The position numbers were made by a program, and so were the translations under genes. This document shows positions 19,013 through 29,520 of a stretch of 64,000 nt of DNA, piece by piece. The DNA comes from Cellvibrio mixtus subsp. mixtus J3-8 (GTDB taxonomy: Bacteria; Pseudomonadota; Gammaproteobacteria; Pseudomonadales; Cellvibrionaceae): positions 123,922 to 187,921 of the forward strand of contig NZ_KN266210.1 of assembly GCF_000766945.1 (NCBI RefSeq), written 5' to 3'. Under the pieces are notes generated by a model that ran no database searches, was not told where the DNA came from, and saw nothing but the letters and a program-made list of their open reading frames with translations. The first letter of the stretch is position 1, and every line of letters begins with the position of its first letter.

Positions 19013-21820
19013 ATGAATAAACGCAACAGTATTAAGTCCGATGTATGGCGCCTTATATTTATCCCTTCCATCAGTATTATTATTTTCATCGCGGTGAGCC
19101 TGACGTATTTGTGCATTTCCCAGGTCGATAAATTTATCGATTTACGCGGTAGCATCCTCGCCCAAAAAACCGCCCATCTATTGCACAAACCGATGCTGGA
19201 AAATAATCGCGAATTGGTGCAAAACATCATGGATGCTTCGCTGGAAGAACCTTACATTCGCGCGATTCACGTTTACTACGCAGACAAGGACCAAACCTTC
19301 CATAGCGGCCCACAATTTATGGAAACCCATGACTCAGGCGAGCCGAATATGATCCAGCCGCTAGAACGAAAAACCTATCGCACCCTGCGCTTTTCGCATC
19401 CATTAGTAAACCTTGAAAACAAAAATCCTGTCGGCTGGGTTGAAATTGAATTGTTAGCTGCGCCTTATGCAGTGGTTCGTTATGAAGCGATTGTGCTGAC
19501 GATTGCATTGACTATTTTATGTTTGATCATCGGCGCCTATTTTGCGATTTCACTTTACTATCGCATTACTGATCCTCTCGACCACATTAAAAATATTGTC
19601 CACGCTCTCGCCCGCGGGCGTTTAAGTGAGCGGGTTGCACAGCAGAGTTCCAGTGAGTTTTTTGGCCTTGCAGAAGCCATTAATACCATGGCGGATTATA
19701 TGGAAGCAGCGCAAACGGATATGCAAGGCCATATTGATCATGCAATCGAAGATCTGCGCGAAACACTGGAAACCATTGAAATCCAAAACGTTGAGCTCGA
19801 TTTAGCGCGCAAAGAGGCATTGGAAGCCAGCCGGGTTAAATCCGAATTCCTCGCCAACACCAGTCATGAAATTCGCACACCGTTAAATGGCATTCTTGGT
19901 TTTATTAACCTCGCGCTAAAAACCGAGTTAAATGAACAACAGCGCGAATATATGGAAACTATCCGCGATTCAGCACAAAACCTGTTGACTGTTATTAACG
20001 GTATCCTCGACTTCTCCAAAATTGAATCCGGTAAATTAACCCTGGATTATGCACCGCTCCCCATTCGTCAAAGTATTGATGAAGTACTGCACATACTTGC
20101 ACCCGATGCCCATGAAAAAAACCTTGAATTAGTCAATTATATTGAGCCATCCATCCCTAAAAATTTGCTCGGCGATGCGCTTCGCTTTAAACAGGTATTA
20201 TCGAATTTAGTTACCAATGCAATCAAATACAGCAATAGTGGCAACATCATTGTTGATATAAGCGTACTACAAAGACAAGAAACTCAAATTACACTAAAAG
20301 TATGCGTAAGTGATGAAGGGATTGGTTTAAGCCGCGAAGAACAGGATCAATTATTTAGCCCATTCAACCAGGCTGATACCTCAATTACACGCGAGCATGA
20401 AGGAACCGGCCTTGGTCTTGCGATATGTAAGGGCCTGGTAGAGCGGATGCATGGTGAAATCGGTGTAGTGAGCGAGCCCGAACAAGGTTCTACCTTCTGG
20501 TTTACAGCGCGCCTCGGTATCGATAAACGCCAACCATCCGTTAGCCAGCTAGCTAATCTTAGCGATTACCGGATTTTACTTTGCGGAGAAAACCAGGCCT
20601 CGCTCAAACAAATTGATAATTTGTTGCACGAGTGGAATGGCAACACCCAAAATATTCCTGCGATTCATGACTGTTTCCCTATTTTGCGCAATGCGCGCAA
20701 TAGCAATAATAATTTTGATCTATTAATTCTGGATATCGCACCCAACGAACGAAAAATTCCGCCGGTGCTATTGAATAATCTTGCTGAACAATTGCATATG
20801 GAGTTCAGTTGTACCTTGATTGTATGTTGTACACCGGCACATCAACGGTTATTCCGCAATCACTCCGATAAATCACAAGTGCTCTTTATTAACAAGCCTA
20901 TCGCGTACGATTCGTTGCTGCAAACGCTCGGAAGGCAACTGGACCTGCATATTAAAGATATGCGCGAACAGGAAGATGAAGAACTGCTTGGCCCAAGTAT
21001 TTCAGTATTATTGGTAGACGATAATCCTGCCAACCTGCAACTGGCTTCGGAATTATTGCGGGGATTAAATACCCAAGTCACCCAGGCTAATAGCGGCCCG
21101 CAAGCAATTGATGCCTGTAAAGAAAATGAATTCGATGTAATTTTTATGGACATCCAAATGCCAGGCATGGATGGCATGGAAGCAACACGCCACATTCGCA
21201 TGCTGGAACAAGGCAAGCGTCGCACACCCATTATTGCGTTAACAGCACACACCATCACCGAACAAAAAGCTGAATTATTAATTGCCGGAATGGATGACTG
21301 TATCAGCAAGCCCGTGAATGAAAGCCAATTGGCGCACATCATTAATCGCTGGGCTAGCCTTTCCGGTAAAAAAGAAGTTGTCGTGCAACCCGAAGAAAAA
21401 TTGATTACCAGCACCCGGGAAACTATTCCCACGGAAGACCTCACCGGTTCGGTTGATATTCAATTGTGCCTGAAACTCGCCAATCACAAACCGGCACTCG
21501 CCCGCGATATGCTGAGCATGTTATTAGCGGGGCTTGAAGTGGAAAAGGAACAGATCAATCAAACGTTAAATGCAGAACAGTATGAAGAAGTGGGCGAACT
21601 GGTCCATCGGCTTTACGGCAGTAGTTGCTATTGCGGAGTGCCGCGCTTGAAACATATCAGTGGTTTGTTGGATAAATTATTTCAAAGCAAACAATATGAA
21701 CAGGCACGCAGTGCAATACCTGCACTTAACCACGCATTGGATGACTTGATTAATTGGGGGCGGAATAAAAATATTGATGCGCTATTTGGCCTTGAGCCGG
21801 ACGAATCACCAGCCAATTAA
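19013..21820 (+). CDS. gacS: GacS/BarA hybrid sensor histidine kinase
   Basis: GacS phosphorylates the response regulator GacA and so controls small RNAs that titrate RsmA/CsrA. The 935-residue product has TM1 (about 13-35), a periplasmic loop, TM2 (about 158-180), HAMP, and HisKA with TSHEIRTPLNGI (His285). It continues with the HATPase (DEGIGL, GTGLGLAI), a degenerate receiver (about 515-645), an active receiver with IFMDIQMPGMDG (Asp713), and an HPt domain with LVHRLYGSSCYCGV (His865). The four-step phosphorelay looks complete. A purine-rich run lies before the ATG. Its stop overlaps the convergent recO stop by 4 bp. gacA is not in the window. Confidence 0.95.
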   Translation: MNKRNSIKSDVWRLIFIPSISIIIFIAVSLTYLCISQVDKFIDLRGSILAQKTAHLLHKPMLENNRELVQNIMDASLEEPYIRAIHVYYADKDQTFHSGPQFMETHDSGEPNMIQPLERKTYRTLRFSHPLVNLENKNPVGWVEIELLAAPYAVVRYEAIVLTIALTILCLIIGAYFAISLYYRITDPLDHIKNIVHALARGRLSERVAQQSSSEFFGLAEAINTMADYMEAAQTDMQGHIDHAIEDLRETLETIEIQNVELDLARKEALEASRVKSEFLANTSHEIRTPLNGILGFINLALKTELNEQQREYMETIRDSAQNLLTVINGILDFSKIESGKLTLDYAPLPIRQSIDEVLHILAPDAHEKNLELVNYIEPSIPKNLLGDALRFKQVLSNLVTNAIKYSNSGNIIVDISVLQRQETQITLKVCVSDEGIGLSREEQDQLFSPFNQADTSITREHEGTGLGLAICKGLVERMHGEIGVVSEPEQGSTFWFTARLGIDKRQPSVSQLANLSDYRILLCGENQASLKQIDNLLHEWNGNTQNIPAIHDCFPILRNARNSNNNFDLLILDIAPNERKIPPVLLNNLAEQLHMEFSCTLIVCCTPAHQRLFRNHSDKSQVLFINKPIAYDSLLQTLGRQLDLHIKDMREQEDEELLGPSISVLLVDDNPANLQLASELLRGLNTQVTQANSGPQAIDACKENEFDVIFMDIQMPGMDGMEATRHIRMLEQGKRRTPIIALTAHTITEQKAELLIAGMDDCISKPVNESQLAHIINRWASLSGKKEVVVQPEEKLITSTRETIPTEDLTGSVDIQLCLKLANHKPALARDMLSMLLAGLEVEKEQINQTLNAEQYEEVGELVHRLYGSSCYCGVPRLKHISGLLDKLFQSKQYEQARSAIPALNHALDDLINWGRNKNIDALFGLEPDESPAN

Positions 21821-22530
21821 TTATCAGGATTAATTTGTTTAAACAGTTCGCGGCTATGCAATGGCTTACTGCCCAGCAAAGGCTTGAGCATACGCCGCGC
21901 CAATTTTTTTGCTGCCTGGCGAGTTGCAGGCGCGGAATAATTTCCCGCAGCGATAGCCAATATCCATTCACCTTTTAACAAATAGGCTTCCGGAATATCC
22001 GGCGCAGCGGCATAAAATCCTTCCTGGATGTGGCAATCATAAAACCCTTGCGCCTCTATTTCACATCCATTGCGCACATCCAGCGTAAAATCCAGCGCAT
22101 AACCCAGTTCTTCCAGCAAGCGAAATTCAAAACCGCGCAACAGGGGTTCTATATCCAACTCTTGCTGCAATGCAGCTAGGCACTGCTCATACGCGAAGAA
22201 TAAACCGTTATGTCGATCCATTTCCGGCAACAATCGTACTAACAATTCATTGAGGTAAAACGCAGAATATAAATGATTGCCTTTGAGCGAGAGAAAATGA
22301 TTATCCGCTTCAAAGCTGGTAAGCAGTTTCATGTCCGTTTTGCCTTGCCAACACACTAACAAACGGCTGAAAGGATTAAGCAATTGTCGCTTCGGGGTTT
22401 TGGTTTTACGCACACCGCGCGCGATAGCAGTGACGCGCCCGAAATCGGGCGTGAGCAAATCAACTAATAAACTGGTATCACGGTAAGGACGGGAATGAAG
22501 GATATATGCTGGCTGGAGATCAACACGCAT
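21817..22530 (-). CDS. recO: DNA repair protein RecO
   Basis: RecO works with RecR to load RecA onto gaps covered by single-strand-binding protein. The 237-residue product has the N-terminal OB fold (QPAYILHSRPYRDTSLLVDLLTPDFGRVTAIARGVRK) and the helical C-terminal region (LYSAFYLNELLVRLLPE, FEFRLLEELGYALDF). The zinc-binding cysteines found in some RecO proteins are not all evident. It lies 9 bp after era, at the end of the lepA-lepB-rnc-era operon, and converges on gacS. Confidence 0.95.
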   Translation of the reverse strand: MRVDLQPAYILHSRPYRDTSLLVDLLTPDFGRVTAIARGVRKTKTPKRQLLNPFSRLLVCWQGKTDMKLLTSFEADNHFLSLKGNHLYSAFYLNELLVRLLPEMDRHNGLFFAYEQCLAALQQELDIEPLLRGFEFRLLEELGYALDFTLDVRNGCEIEAQGFYDCHIQEGFYAAAPDIPEAYLLKGEWILAIAAGNYSAPATRQAAKKLARRMLKPLLGSKPLHSRELFKQINPDN

Positions 22531-22539
22531 CTGTGACGA

Positions 22540-23457
22540 TTAAAAATCATTGTAGCCGAGGCTGCGTAACGCCCGCTCGTCATCCGACCAGCCAGATTTT
22601 ACTTTCACCCAGAGCTTGAGCATGATTTTCATTTCAAATAATTTTTCCATATCGATACGGGCTTCGGTACCAATCAATTTGATACGCGCCCCCTTATCGC
22701 CAATCAGGATTTTTTTCTGTCCATCGCGCTCAACCAGAATCAGTGCTGAAATATTGAGTAAGTTTCCTTCCTGCTTAAACTCCTCAATTTCAACAGCCAT
22801 TTCATAAGGCAATTCATCACCGAGCTGGCGAGTAATTTTTTCACGCACGATTTCAGCGGCCATGAAACGCGAACTACGATCAGTAATTTGATCTTCCGGA
22901 TACATATGAATGCCTTCCGGTAAACGCTCGATAATTAATTGTTCCAGGCGATCCAGGTTATTGTTACGCAACGCCGAGATAGGGACAATTTCTGCAATAT
23001 TTAATTTTTCAGCCAATTGCTGTAAATGCGGCAACAAGGTTTCTTTATCTTCTATTTGGTCGACTTTATTGACCGCCAGAATCACCGGGCTGTTAATGTG
23101 TTGGAGCTTTTCTGCAACAGCTTCATCTTCTTCGGTCCAGATAAAGCGATCCACCACAAACACCACAACATCCACATCTTTCATTGCAGTAGTAGCAGCG
23201 CGATTCATGTAACGATTAATCGCCTTTTGCTGACCAAGGTGCATTCCCGGTGTATCCACAAAAATAATTTGTACACCACCTTCAGTTTTAATACCAACAA
23301 CCGCATTGCGGGTGGTTTGCGGCTTACGTGAAGTGATACTGATTTTTTGCCCGAGAATATGATTGAGCAACGTCGACTTACCCACGTTAGGCCGGCCAAC
23401 AATGGCAACATAGCCACAACGGGTATCGGTGTTTTCAGTATCGGAATCAAAAGTCAT
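22540..23457 (-). CDS. era: GTPase Era
   Basis: Era is a GTPase for 30S ribosome maturation that binds 16S rRNA with a KH domain. The 305-residue product has G1 GRPNVGKS (21-28), G3 DTPG, G4 NKVD and G5 SAL, and then a C-terminal KH domain ending in [19 protein letters not shown]. The GxxG of the KH domain is visible (GDKGARIK). It follows rnc, the usual order, so rRNA processing and ribosome assembly genes are co-transcribed. Confidence 0.97.
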   Translation of the reverse strand: MTFDSDTENTDTRCGYVAIVGRPNVGKSTLLNHILGQKISITSRKPQTTRNAVVGIKTEGGVQIIFVDTPGMHLGQQKAINRYMNRAATTAMKDVDVVVFVVDRFIWTEEDEAVAEKLQHINSPVILAVNKVDQIEDKETLLPHLQQLAEKLNIAEIVPISALRNNNLDRLEQLIIERLPEGIHMYPEDQITDRSSRFMAAEIVREKITRQLGDELPYEMAVEIEEFKQEGNLLNISALILVERDGQKKILIGDKGARIKLIGTEARIDMEKLFEMKIMLKLWVKVKSGWSDDERALRSLGYNDF

Positions 23458-23512
23458 AAGCGAGTACTACAGAAAAAATAAGGATTAAAAATAAAAAAAC
23501 AGCGGAAGCAGA

Positions 23513-24193
23513 TTAGTCAATTTTCAGCTGTTTAAGCATCAATACCGCAGATTGCTTTTCCGCTTCTCTTCGGCTGGATGCAGAAGCCTGGGTCGGTTTT
23601 TTGGCGATAGCTACCCGGCATTCAATCGTAAATACTTGTGCATGACCTTCACCACCAACATTGATTACAGCATATTCCGGCAACGGTTGGCGTTGGGCCT
23701 GTAAATATTCCTGCAGGCGTGATTTGGAATCCTTGGCGCTGGTATCAATGCCGATTGCATCCAAACGAGAAGCAAACCAGGTTAATACCCGCTCGCGGCA
23801 TATTTCCAAACCGCGTTCGCTGTAAATCGCACCAATAATCGCCTCTATACTATCTGCCAAAATGGAGTCGCGACTTCGCCCCCCCGATTTCAACTCGCCC
23901 TCACCTAAAATCAGGTAATCCCCCATTTCAAATTCACGGGCTAATTCAGCCAGGGTTTCACCCTTAACCAGTTGGGAACGCAAACGGCTGAGCTGCCCTT
24001 CCCGCACTTCAGGAAACCGGCTGAATAATGCTTCGCCAATGATAAAATTTAAAATGGAATCGCCCAGAAACTCAAGGCGCTCATTATTAGTAGCCCCATG
24101 GCTACGGTGGGTCAACGCCAGTTGCAACTGGCGCTGGTTTTCAAATTGATAGCCAAGACGTTCTTCAAGGCGCTGGTATTTAAGGTTTTGCAA
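23513..24193 (-). CDS. rnc: Ribonuclease III
   Basis: RNase III cleaves double-stranded RNA, including the rRNA precursor. The 226-residue product has the signature ERLEFLGDS at 38-46 with the catalytic acidic residues, a second acidic cluster DSIEAIIGAIY, and a C-terminal double-stranded-RNA-binding domain (DSKSRLQEYLQAQ...). It lies 2 bp after the DUF4845 gene and is followed by era, so all are likely one transcript. Confidence 0.97.
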   Translation of the reverse strand: MQNLKYQRLEERLGYQFENQRQLQLALTHRSHGATNNERLEFLGDSILNFIIGEALFSRFPEVREGQLSRLRSQLVKGETLAELAREFEMGDYLILGEGELKSGGRSRDSILADSIEAIIGAIYSERGLEICRERVLTWFASRLDAIGIDTSAKDSKSRLQEYLQAQRQPLPEYAVINVGGEGHAQVFTIECRVAIAKKPTQASASSRREAEKQSAVLMLKQLKID

Positions 24194-24195
24194 AA

Positions 24196-24630
24196 TTACT
24201 TGGTCGCGGCATTAGTTACAGGTTTGCAACACTGCGTTGGCTTGGTGCTATCAAGATGATTCTTGAATACCAATACCAAATCAATGTTGTACAACAACGG
24301 GACACGTGTTTCGTAATCAACGGTAATTACCGCTTTTTCTGCTTCACGTTCAATCTTGATGTTTTTAGTTGGCCCTTCACTACGGACATTATTAATCATG
24401 TAGAAGTTATTAAGTTTTTTAGTGATTTCTGCATCCGTCATCTCCTCAATTTTTTCACCGCCGGAGACCAGCGAACGCAATGCAGATTCTACATAACGAT
24501 TCTCTGCATAAAGGGGGACAACTTTAAAAGCGAATAACAGAAAAAAACCGGCAACAGCAATAACAAGGGCCCATTGCAACATCCCCAAACCACGCTGATG
24601 TTTAAGTGATTTCATCTGAATAGCTTTCAT
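24196..24630 (-). CDS. DUF4845 family membrane protein
   Basis: This 144-residue protein has one N-terminal transmembrane segment (about 17-38, GMLQWALVIAVAGFFLLFAF) and a small extracytoplasmic domain (about 40-125). It matches the DUF4845 proteins that sit between lepB and rnc in many gammaproteobacteria. The N terminus, with a Gly then a hydrophobic stretch, recalls type IV pilin-like segments, but a canonical prepilin cleavage site is not clear. The function is not known. The conserved position suggests a link with the signal peptidase or envelope, which is only inference. Confidence 0.85.
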   Translation of the reverse strand: MKAIQMKSLKHQRGLGMLQWALVIAVAGFFLLFAFKVVPLYAENRYVESALRSLVSGGEKIEEMTDAEITKKLNNFYMINNVRSEGPTKNIKIEREAEKAVITVDYETRVPLLYNIDLVLVFKNHLDSTKPTQCCKPVTNAATK

Positions 24631-24683
24631 TCGCTTGGTCTCCGCAACAGAAAATGGTCCTGCATTTACGCTAGCACAAAAAC

Positions 24684-25532
24684 TTATTTGATAACGCCAA
24701 CATGATCAAAAGAAGGAATGCTCAGGAATTTATCCCAGTGCATCCACACGGCAAATGCCTTACCGACAATCGCATCTTCAGACACCACGCCCCATTCACG
24801 GCTATCCAGACTGTTATCGCGGTTATCGCCCATCATGAAGTAGTGTCCTTCAGGAACAACCCATGAGCCACGCACACTCAAATGACCAGGCTGCAAATAC
24901 TTATTCGCAGTAAAGGTTTTATCGTCGATAGTTTCCGTCACAGTACGATAATAAGGTGCACCTACCGGTAATTGAGCCACCAATTTTTCTTCAATCACTT
25001 TGCCATTAATAGTCAACACGTGATTGTTATAGGAAATATGATCGCCTGGAATACCGATAACACGCTTAATATAGTAAGTATCGGGAGCATGGGGCGGGAA
25101 AAACACCATAACATCACCGCGCTGTGGTTTTCCTACCGGAATAAGTTGGGTATTAGTAATAGGCTCGCGGACACCATAGGCAAATTTATTCACCAGAATA
25201 AAATCACCGACCTCCAATGTTGGAATCATAGAGCCCGATGGGATTTGGAACGGTTCCACTAAAAAGGAACGTAAAAAGAAGACAATAAACAACACCGGGA
25301 AAAATGACTTGGCGTATTCCACCAATACAGGCTCGCGGCCCGCAACACTTTTAGCGTCCTCATAAGCCGTTTTCTGTTGCTCGGTTTCCAATGCCATACC
25401 GCTAAATTGCTGTTCAACAGCCGCAACTTTTTGCTTGCGCGGACGCGCCAATACCAGTGCATCAAATAACCACACCAAACCGGTAACCAGTACAGCCAGC
25501 GTGAGAATCAGCGGAAGATTAATACTGCTCAT
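24684..25532 (-). CDS. lepB: Signal peptidase I
   Basis: LepB cleaves signal peptides of exported proteins at the outer face of the inner membrane. The 282-residue product has two N-terminal transmembrane segments (about 5-25 and 76-92). The Ser/Lys dyad is Ser101 in IPSGSMIPTL and Lys156 in TYYIKRVIGIPGD, and a late GDNRDNSLDSREWG block is present. The length and membrane topology match Escherichia-type LepB. It follows lepA by 35 bp. Confidence 0.97.
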   Translation of the reverse strand: MSSINLPLILTLAVLVTGLVWLFDALVLARPRKQKVAAVEQQFSGMALETEQQKTAYEDAKSVAGREPVLVEYAKSFFPVLFIVFFLRSFLVEPFQIPSGSMIPTLEVGDFILVNKFAYGVREPITNTQLIPVGKPQRGDVMVFFPPHAPDTYYIKRVIGIPGDHISYNNHVLTINGKVIEEKLVAQLPVGAPYYRTVTETIDDKTFTANKYLQPGHLSVRGSWVVPEGHYFMMGDNRDNSLDSREWGVVSEDAIVGKAFAVWMHWDKFLSIPSFDHVGVIK

Positions 25533-25567
25533 TGAGTTTCCTTAATGTGTTGTTGGCCAGCAATGCA

Positions 25568-27367
25568 TTAACTATCTATTTTTAATACCGCAAAGAACGC
25601 CGCTTGCGGGATTTCAACACTACCCACTTGTTTCATGCGCTTCTTACCGGCTTTTTGTTTTTCCAACAGTTTCTTCTTACGCGTTGCATCACCGCCGTAA
25701 CATTTTGCCGTCACATCTTTACGCAAAGCTTTTACAGTAGAACGTGCAACAATTTGACCACCAATCGCCGCCTGGATTGCAACGTCATACATTTGGCGAG
25801 GAATCAACTCTTTCATTTTTTCAGTGAGTGAGCGCCCCATACCATGCGCTTTATCGCGGTGCACAATAATCGCCAACGCGTCTACTTTTTCACTGTTAAT
25901 CAGTACATCCAAACGCACCAGACTTGCAGCCTGGAAACGCACAAAACTGTAATCCAGCGACGCAAACCCCCGGCTTACTGACTTCAGGCGATCAAAGAAA
26001 TCTGTCACAACTTCATTCATCGGCAACTCGTATTTAACCGATACTTGTGAACCGGTGAATTGCAAATCTTTTTGTACGCCACGCTTTTCAATACAAAGCG
26101 TGATCACATTACCTAAATGTTCCTGGGGAACCAGGATATTGGCTTCAACGATTGGCTCACGCATTTCATCGATTGAACCCGGGTCGGGTAATTTGGATGG
26201 GTTATCAACGTAAATAACTTCGCCACCGCGTTTAACCACTTCAAAAACCACCGTTGGAGCAGTAGTGATCAGGTCGAGATCATATTCACGCTCCAAACGC
26301 TCCTGGATGATTTCCATATGCAGCATGCCGAGGAAACCGACACGGAAACCAAAGCCCAATGCATCCGAACTTTCCGGTTCGTAGAAGAGGGAAGCATCGT
26401 TCAGGGTCAACTTGGCCAGCGCTTCGCGGAAATCCTCAAAGTCGTCAGAGCTGATCGGGAACATACCGGCATAAACTTGCGGCTTAATCTTCTGGAAACC
26501 TTCCAGCGCTTCAACATCCGGCGTTTGCGCATGGGTGATGGTATCGCCTACCGGTGCACCGTGAATGTCCTTGATACCAGCAACTACAAAACCTACTTCG
26601 CCGGCTTTCAGTTCTTTTAATTGGGTTGGTTTCGGGCTAAATACCCCCACACCATCAACAATCTGGGCTTTGCCGATAGTCTTGGTAATGATTTTGTCTT
26701 TCAATCGCAAGGTGCCCTGCTTTACGCGCACCAGCGACACTACACCGAGATAGTTGTCGAACCAGGAATCGATAATTAGCGCTTGCAAGGGTGCATCAAC
26801 ATCGCCAACCGGCGGTGGAACCAGTCGCACTAATTCTTCCAATACATCTTCCATACCCATGCCGGATTTGGCCGAGCAACGCACAGCTTCAGTAGCATCG
26901 ATACCAATAATATCTTCGATTTCCTGCGCAACGCGGTCTGGCTCTGCCTGAGGCAAATCCATCTTATTCAAGACCGGAATTACCTCCAGGCCTTGTTCGA
27001 TTGCGGTATAGCAGTTAGCAACAGACTGGGCTTCTACGCCCTGGCCCGCATCCACCACTAGCAACGCACCTTCACACGCCGCAAGCGAACGGGATACTTC
27101 ATAGGTAAAGTCCACGTGACCCGGGGTATCAATGAAATTGAGTTGATAGGTTTTGCCATCGCGTGCTTTGTAGTGCAAGGTTACGCTGTGGGCTTTGATG
27201 GTGATACCACGTTCACGCTCCAAATCCATGGAATCAAGGACTTGCGCCTCCATTTCACGGTCACTCAAGCCACCGCACATTTGGATAAAGCGGTCGGCAA
27301 TGGTGGATTTACCGTGGTCAATATGGGCGATGATGGAAAAGTTGCGGATATGGCTCAGGTCAGTCAC
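25568..27367 (-). CDS. lepA: Elongation factor 4 (LepA)
   Basis: LepA (EF4) is a ribosome-binding GTPase that affects initiation and translocation fidelity. The 599-residue product starts [22 protein letters not shown] (G1), followed by DTPGHVDF (G3) and NKMDLP (G4). EF-G-like domains follow, with the LepA-specific C-terminal domain ([22 protein letters not shown]). It heads the lepA-lepB-DUF4845-rnc-era-recO gene string. Its promoter should lie in the long spacer toward mucD. Confidence 0.98.
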   Translation of the reverse strand: MTDLSHIRNFSIIAHIDHGKSTIADRFIQMCGGLSDREMEAQVLDSMDLERERGITIKAHSVTLHYKARDGKTYQLNFIDTPGHVDFTYEVSRSLAACEGALLVVDAGQGVEAQSVANCYTAIEQGLEVIPVLNKMDLPQAEPDRVAQEIEDIIGIDATEAVRCSAKSGMGMEDVLEELVRLVPPPVGDVDAPLQALIIDSWFDNYLGVVSLVRVKQGTLRLKDKIITKTIGKAQIVDGVGVFSPKPTQLKELKAGEVGFVVAGIKDIHGAPVGDTITHAQTPDVEALEGFQKIKPQVYAGMFPISSDDFEDFREALAKLTLNDASLFYEPESSDALGFGFRVGFLGMLHMEIIQERLEREYDLDLITTAPTVVFEVVKRGGEVIYVDNPSKLPDPGSIDEMREPIVEANILVPQEHLGNVITLCIEKRGVQKDLQFTGSQVSVKYELPMNEVVTDFFDRLKSVSRGFASLDYSFVRFQAASLVRLDVLINSEKVDALAIIVHRDKAHGMGRSLTEKMKELIPRQMYDVAIQAAIGGQIVARSTVKALRKDVTAKCYGGDATRKKKLLEKQKAGKKRMKQVGSVEIPQAAFFAVLKIDS

Positions 27368-27898
27368 AGGTGCTTAACTACTTTAACGAGTTGGATTTGA
27401 TCCCCGGAAACAGGGGGGCGATAAGAATGGGCGGCATTCTAGCCTATTTGGCCATCCGGTGCCATGTGACGCCGGCGCGGGAAAGAGTTCTGTGAATCGA
27501 CCTTCATTTTAGAAAGTGAAAGGCTTCACCACCGCTTTTCAGGTAACGTCACTGTTACAGATAGGTAAACTTACCCACAATTTTTTACAGACGGAATACG
27601 ACTGTTTTTGCACAATAACAATGCGGTCATGGCAGCAGCACGCCGTTGAACAACCATGGATTAAGTTGTTTATCGGCATCGGATCACCAAACGATACCGA
27701 ATCAAATACGGCGCACCATCCACTGGATATCACCATACTGGTTTTTGAATTAAGCTCTTTCTGTTTTATACCTGTGGGACTATCGATGCCAGATACCCAC
27801 AGGTCTTTTTCATATACGTTGATTGACAATACCGACTCAAAAAAAACGCCAGCAATATTATTGCTGGCGTTTTTCGTTGTAGCTTTAAATAACACTCT
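27368..27898. other. Intergenic region upstream of lepA
   Basis: This 531-bp spacer holds the lepA promoter and, at its right end, the mucD terminator. Frames open on both strands, but they start at GTG without ribosome-binding sites, cross the terminator, and have no recognisable domains. I see no RNA gene. The left part (27400-27480) is GC-rich and the rest is closer to the window average. Confidence 0.5.
27843..27874 (-). terminator. Terminator of mucD
   Basis: AAAACGCCAGCAA (27843-27855), loop TATTA, TTGCTGGCGTTTT (27861-27873). The perfect 13-bp stem, including A/T flanks, lies just after the mucD stop. It could act on both strands. Confidence 0.92.
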
Positions 27899-29311
27899 TT
27901 ATTTAATAATGATCGACCTGAACACAGGGCGGTCCTGGCGATAGAAGCGAACTGCGTGAGGTTCATTTTTTGGCAAGCCTTTCACAATCTTGTTGTAATC
28001 CGCAACAGATTTGATATCACCAAATGCCAACTGCGTAATCACATCACCTGGTTGCAAACCGGCTTCTGCGGCTGGGCTATTAGGCTTAACGTCTTTCACA
28101 ATGACCCCTGCTTCTGCACCACCACGGGTAGAACGATCCAGTGGTGTTACGGTTAAGCCCAAACTATCTACCGCCGTTTCTGTTTTAGGTGCGTTAGCCG
28201 GACGCTCAACTGCTTCTTCCGGTGATACTGGCAATATACCTACAGTTACATTCAGTGTTTGCTCTTTACCCTTGCGCATAATTACAACCGGCACTTTGGA
28301 TTTAGGCACGGTTCTGCCAACCAGATACGGCAAGTCGCTGGAAGTATGCACATCGTGTCCATTGAATTTAATAATCAAGTCACCCGCTTTCAAACCGGAT
28401 TTAGTGGCCGGGCCTTCAGGGTCAGCTTCACTGATCAATGCGCCTATCGGCTTATCAATACCAAGCGAATTGGCCAGATTTTTATCAACATCCTGGATCA
28501 TTACCCCCAACCAACCGCGATCTACGCGGCCTTTATCTTTTAACTGGGCAACGACATCGATTGCCAAACTTGAAGGAATTGCGAATGAAAGCCCTACAGA
28601 ACCACCGGAGGGTGAATATATTTGTGAATTGATGCCCACCACTTCACCGTTCAAATTAAACAATGGGCCACCGGAATTGCCCGGGTTAATTGCCACATCG
28701 GTTTGAATAAATGGAACATAATTGCTCTCTGTACGCGCCGACGGAATGCTGCGGCCTATTGCACTAACAATGCCTGCAGTAGCGGAATAATCCAAACCAA
28801 ATGGCGAGCCAATAGCGACAACCCACTGGCCCACTTTCAAGGTTTCATCTTTGGCCAGGGTTAAGGTCGGCAAATTTTTCGCTTCGACTTTTAATAGCGC
28901 CAAATCCGAGCGCTCGTCGCTGCCCACTAATTTGGCAGTGTATTCGCGCTGGTCATTGAGGATCACGGTGATGTTATCCATTTGCTCAATAACGTGGTTG
29001 TTTGTCAGTACATAACCATCATCAGAAATAATAAAACCGGAACCCATGGAACCACGATCACGCGGTGCCTGGCGACGCTCCAGCAGCTCGCGGAAAATAT
29101 CGGGTAAACCCTGCAAATCAGGTGGTAATTGTTGCTGGTCTACTCTTGCTACTGATGCTTTGGAAATAGCGGTAATCTTCACCACGGCCGGTGAGTGCTT
29201 CTCAATAAGCTGTGTGAAATCAGGCAGTTCTGCTGCAAAAGTGTTGAAGGAAAAACATGCCACACAGAGAACCAACATGGTGTTCATCCATTGGCGGGTT
29301 AAAACTTGCAT
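27899..29311 (-). CDS. mucD: Periplasmic serine endoprotease, DegP/MucD family
   Basis: This is a periplasmic quality-control protease of the HtrA family. The start at 29311 is preceded by AAGGAG and gives 470 residues with a signal peptide (MQVLTRQWMNTMLVLCVACF, cleavage after TFAA). A longer frame from 29374 is rejected. The trypsin-like domain has the triad in TNNHVIEQ (His), SDLALLKVE (Asp) and GNSGGPL (Ser). Two PDZ domains follow, at about 265-355 and 370-465. Position next to lepA matches Pseudomonas mucD, but the algU-mucABC genes are absent from the window, so the MucD name rests on synteny. Confidence 0.93.
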   Translation of the reverse strand: MQVLTRQWMNTMLVLCVACFSFNTFAAELPDFTQLIEKHSPAVVKITAISKASVARVDQQQLPPDLQGLPDIFRELLERRQAPRDRGSMGSGFIISDDGYVLTNNHVIEQMDNITVILNDQREYTAKLVGSDERSDLALLKVEAKNLPTLTLAKDETLKVGQWVVAIGSPFGLDYSATAGIVSAIGRSIPSARTESNYVPFIQTDVAINPGNSGGPLFNLNGEVVGINSQIYSPSGGSVGLSFAIPSSLAIDVVAQLKDKGRVDRGWLGVMIQDVDKNLANSLGIDKPIGALISEADPEGPATKSGLKAGDLIIKFNGHDVHTSSDLPYLVGRTVPKSKVPVVIMRKGKEQTLNVTVGILPVSPEEAVERPANAPKTETAVDSLGLTVTPLDRSTRGGAEAGVIVKDVKPNSPAAEAGLQPGDVITQLAFGDIKSVADYNKIVKGLPKNEPHAVRFYRQDRPVFRSIIIK

Positions 29312-29520
29312 AATTAACTCCTTGGTTATTAATTCGCTGAAGTAATGCACCACTCGGGCCACTACAACATGCATTCGCAGCTTGAGACTAAACGGTTTGC
29401 AAAAAATTCCAATCCGGTTGTAAATTCCGGGTTAAGAATGTTTAGGGAATTATGCTAAAAAAATGCAAGCGCGGCAGAATAATTATCAATAACGAGACTT
29501 ACAACCAATTACAGCCTGAT

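Noticed and set aside
27516-27944. Open frames on both strands upstream of lepA
   Set aside because: Both start at GTG without a Shine-Dalgarno element, both cross the mucD terminator hairpin, and neither shows a recognisable domain.
29312-29374. Extended start of mucD
   Set aside because: The internal ATG at 29311 follows AAGGAG and starts a clean signal peptide; the extension would place a charged segment ahead of it.
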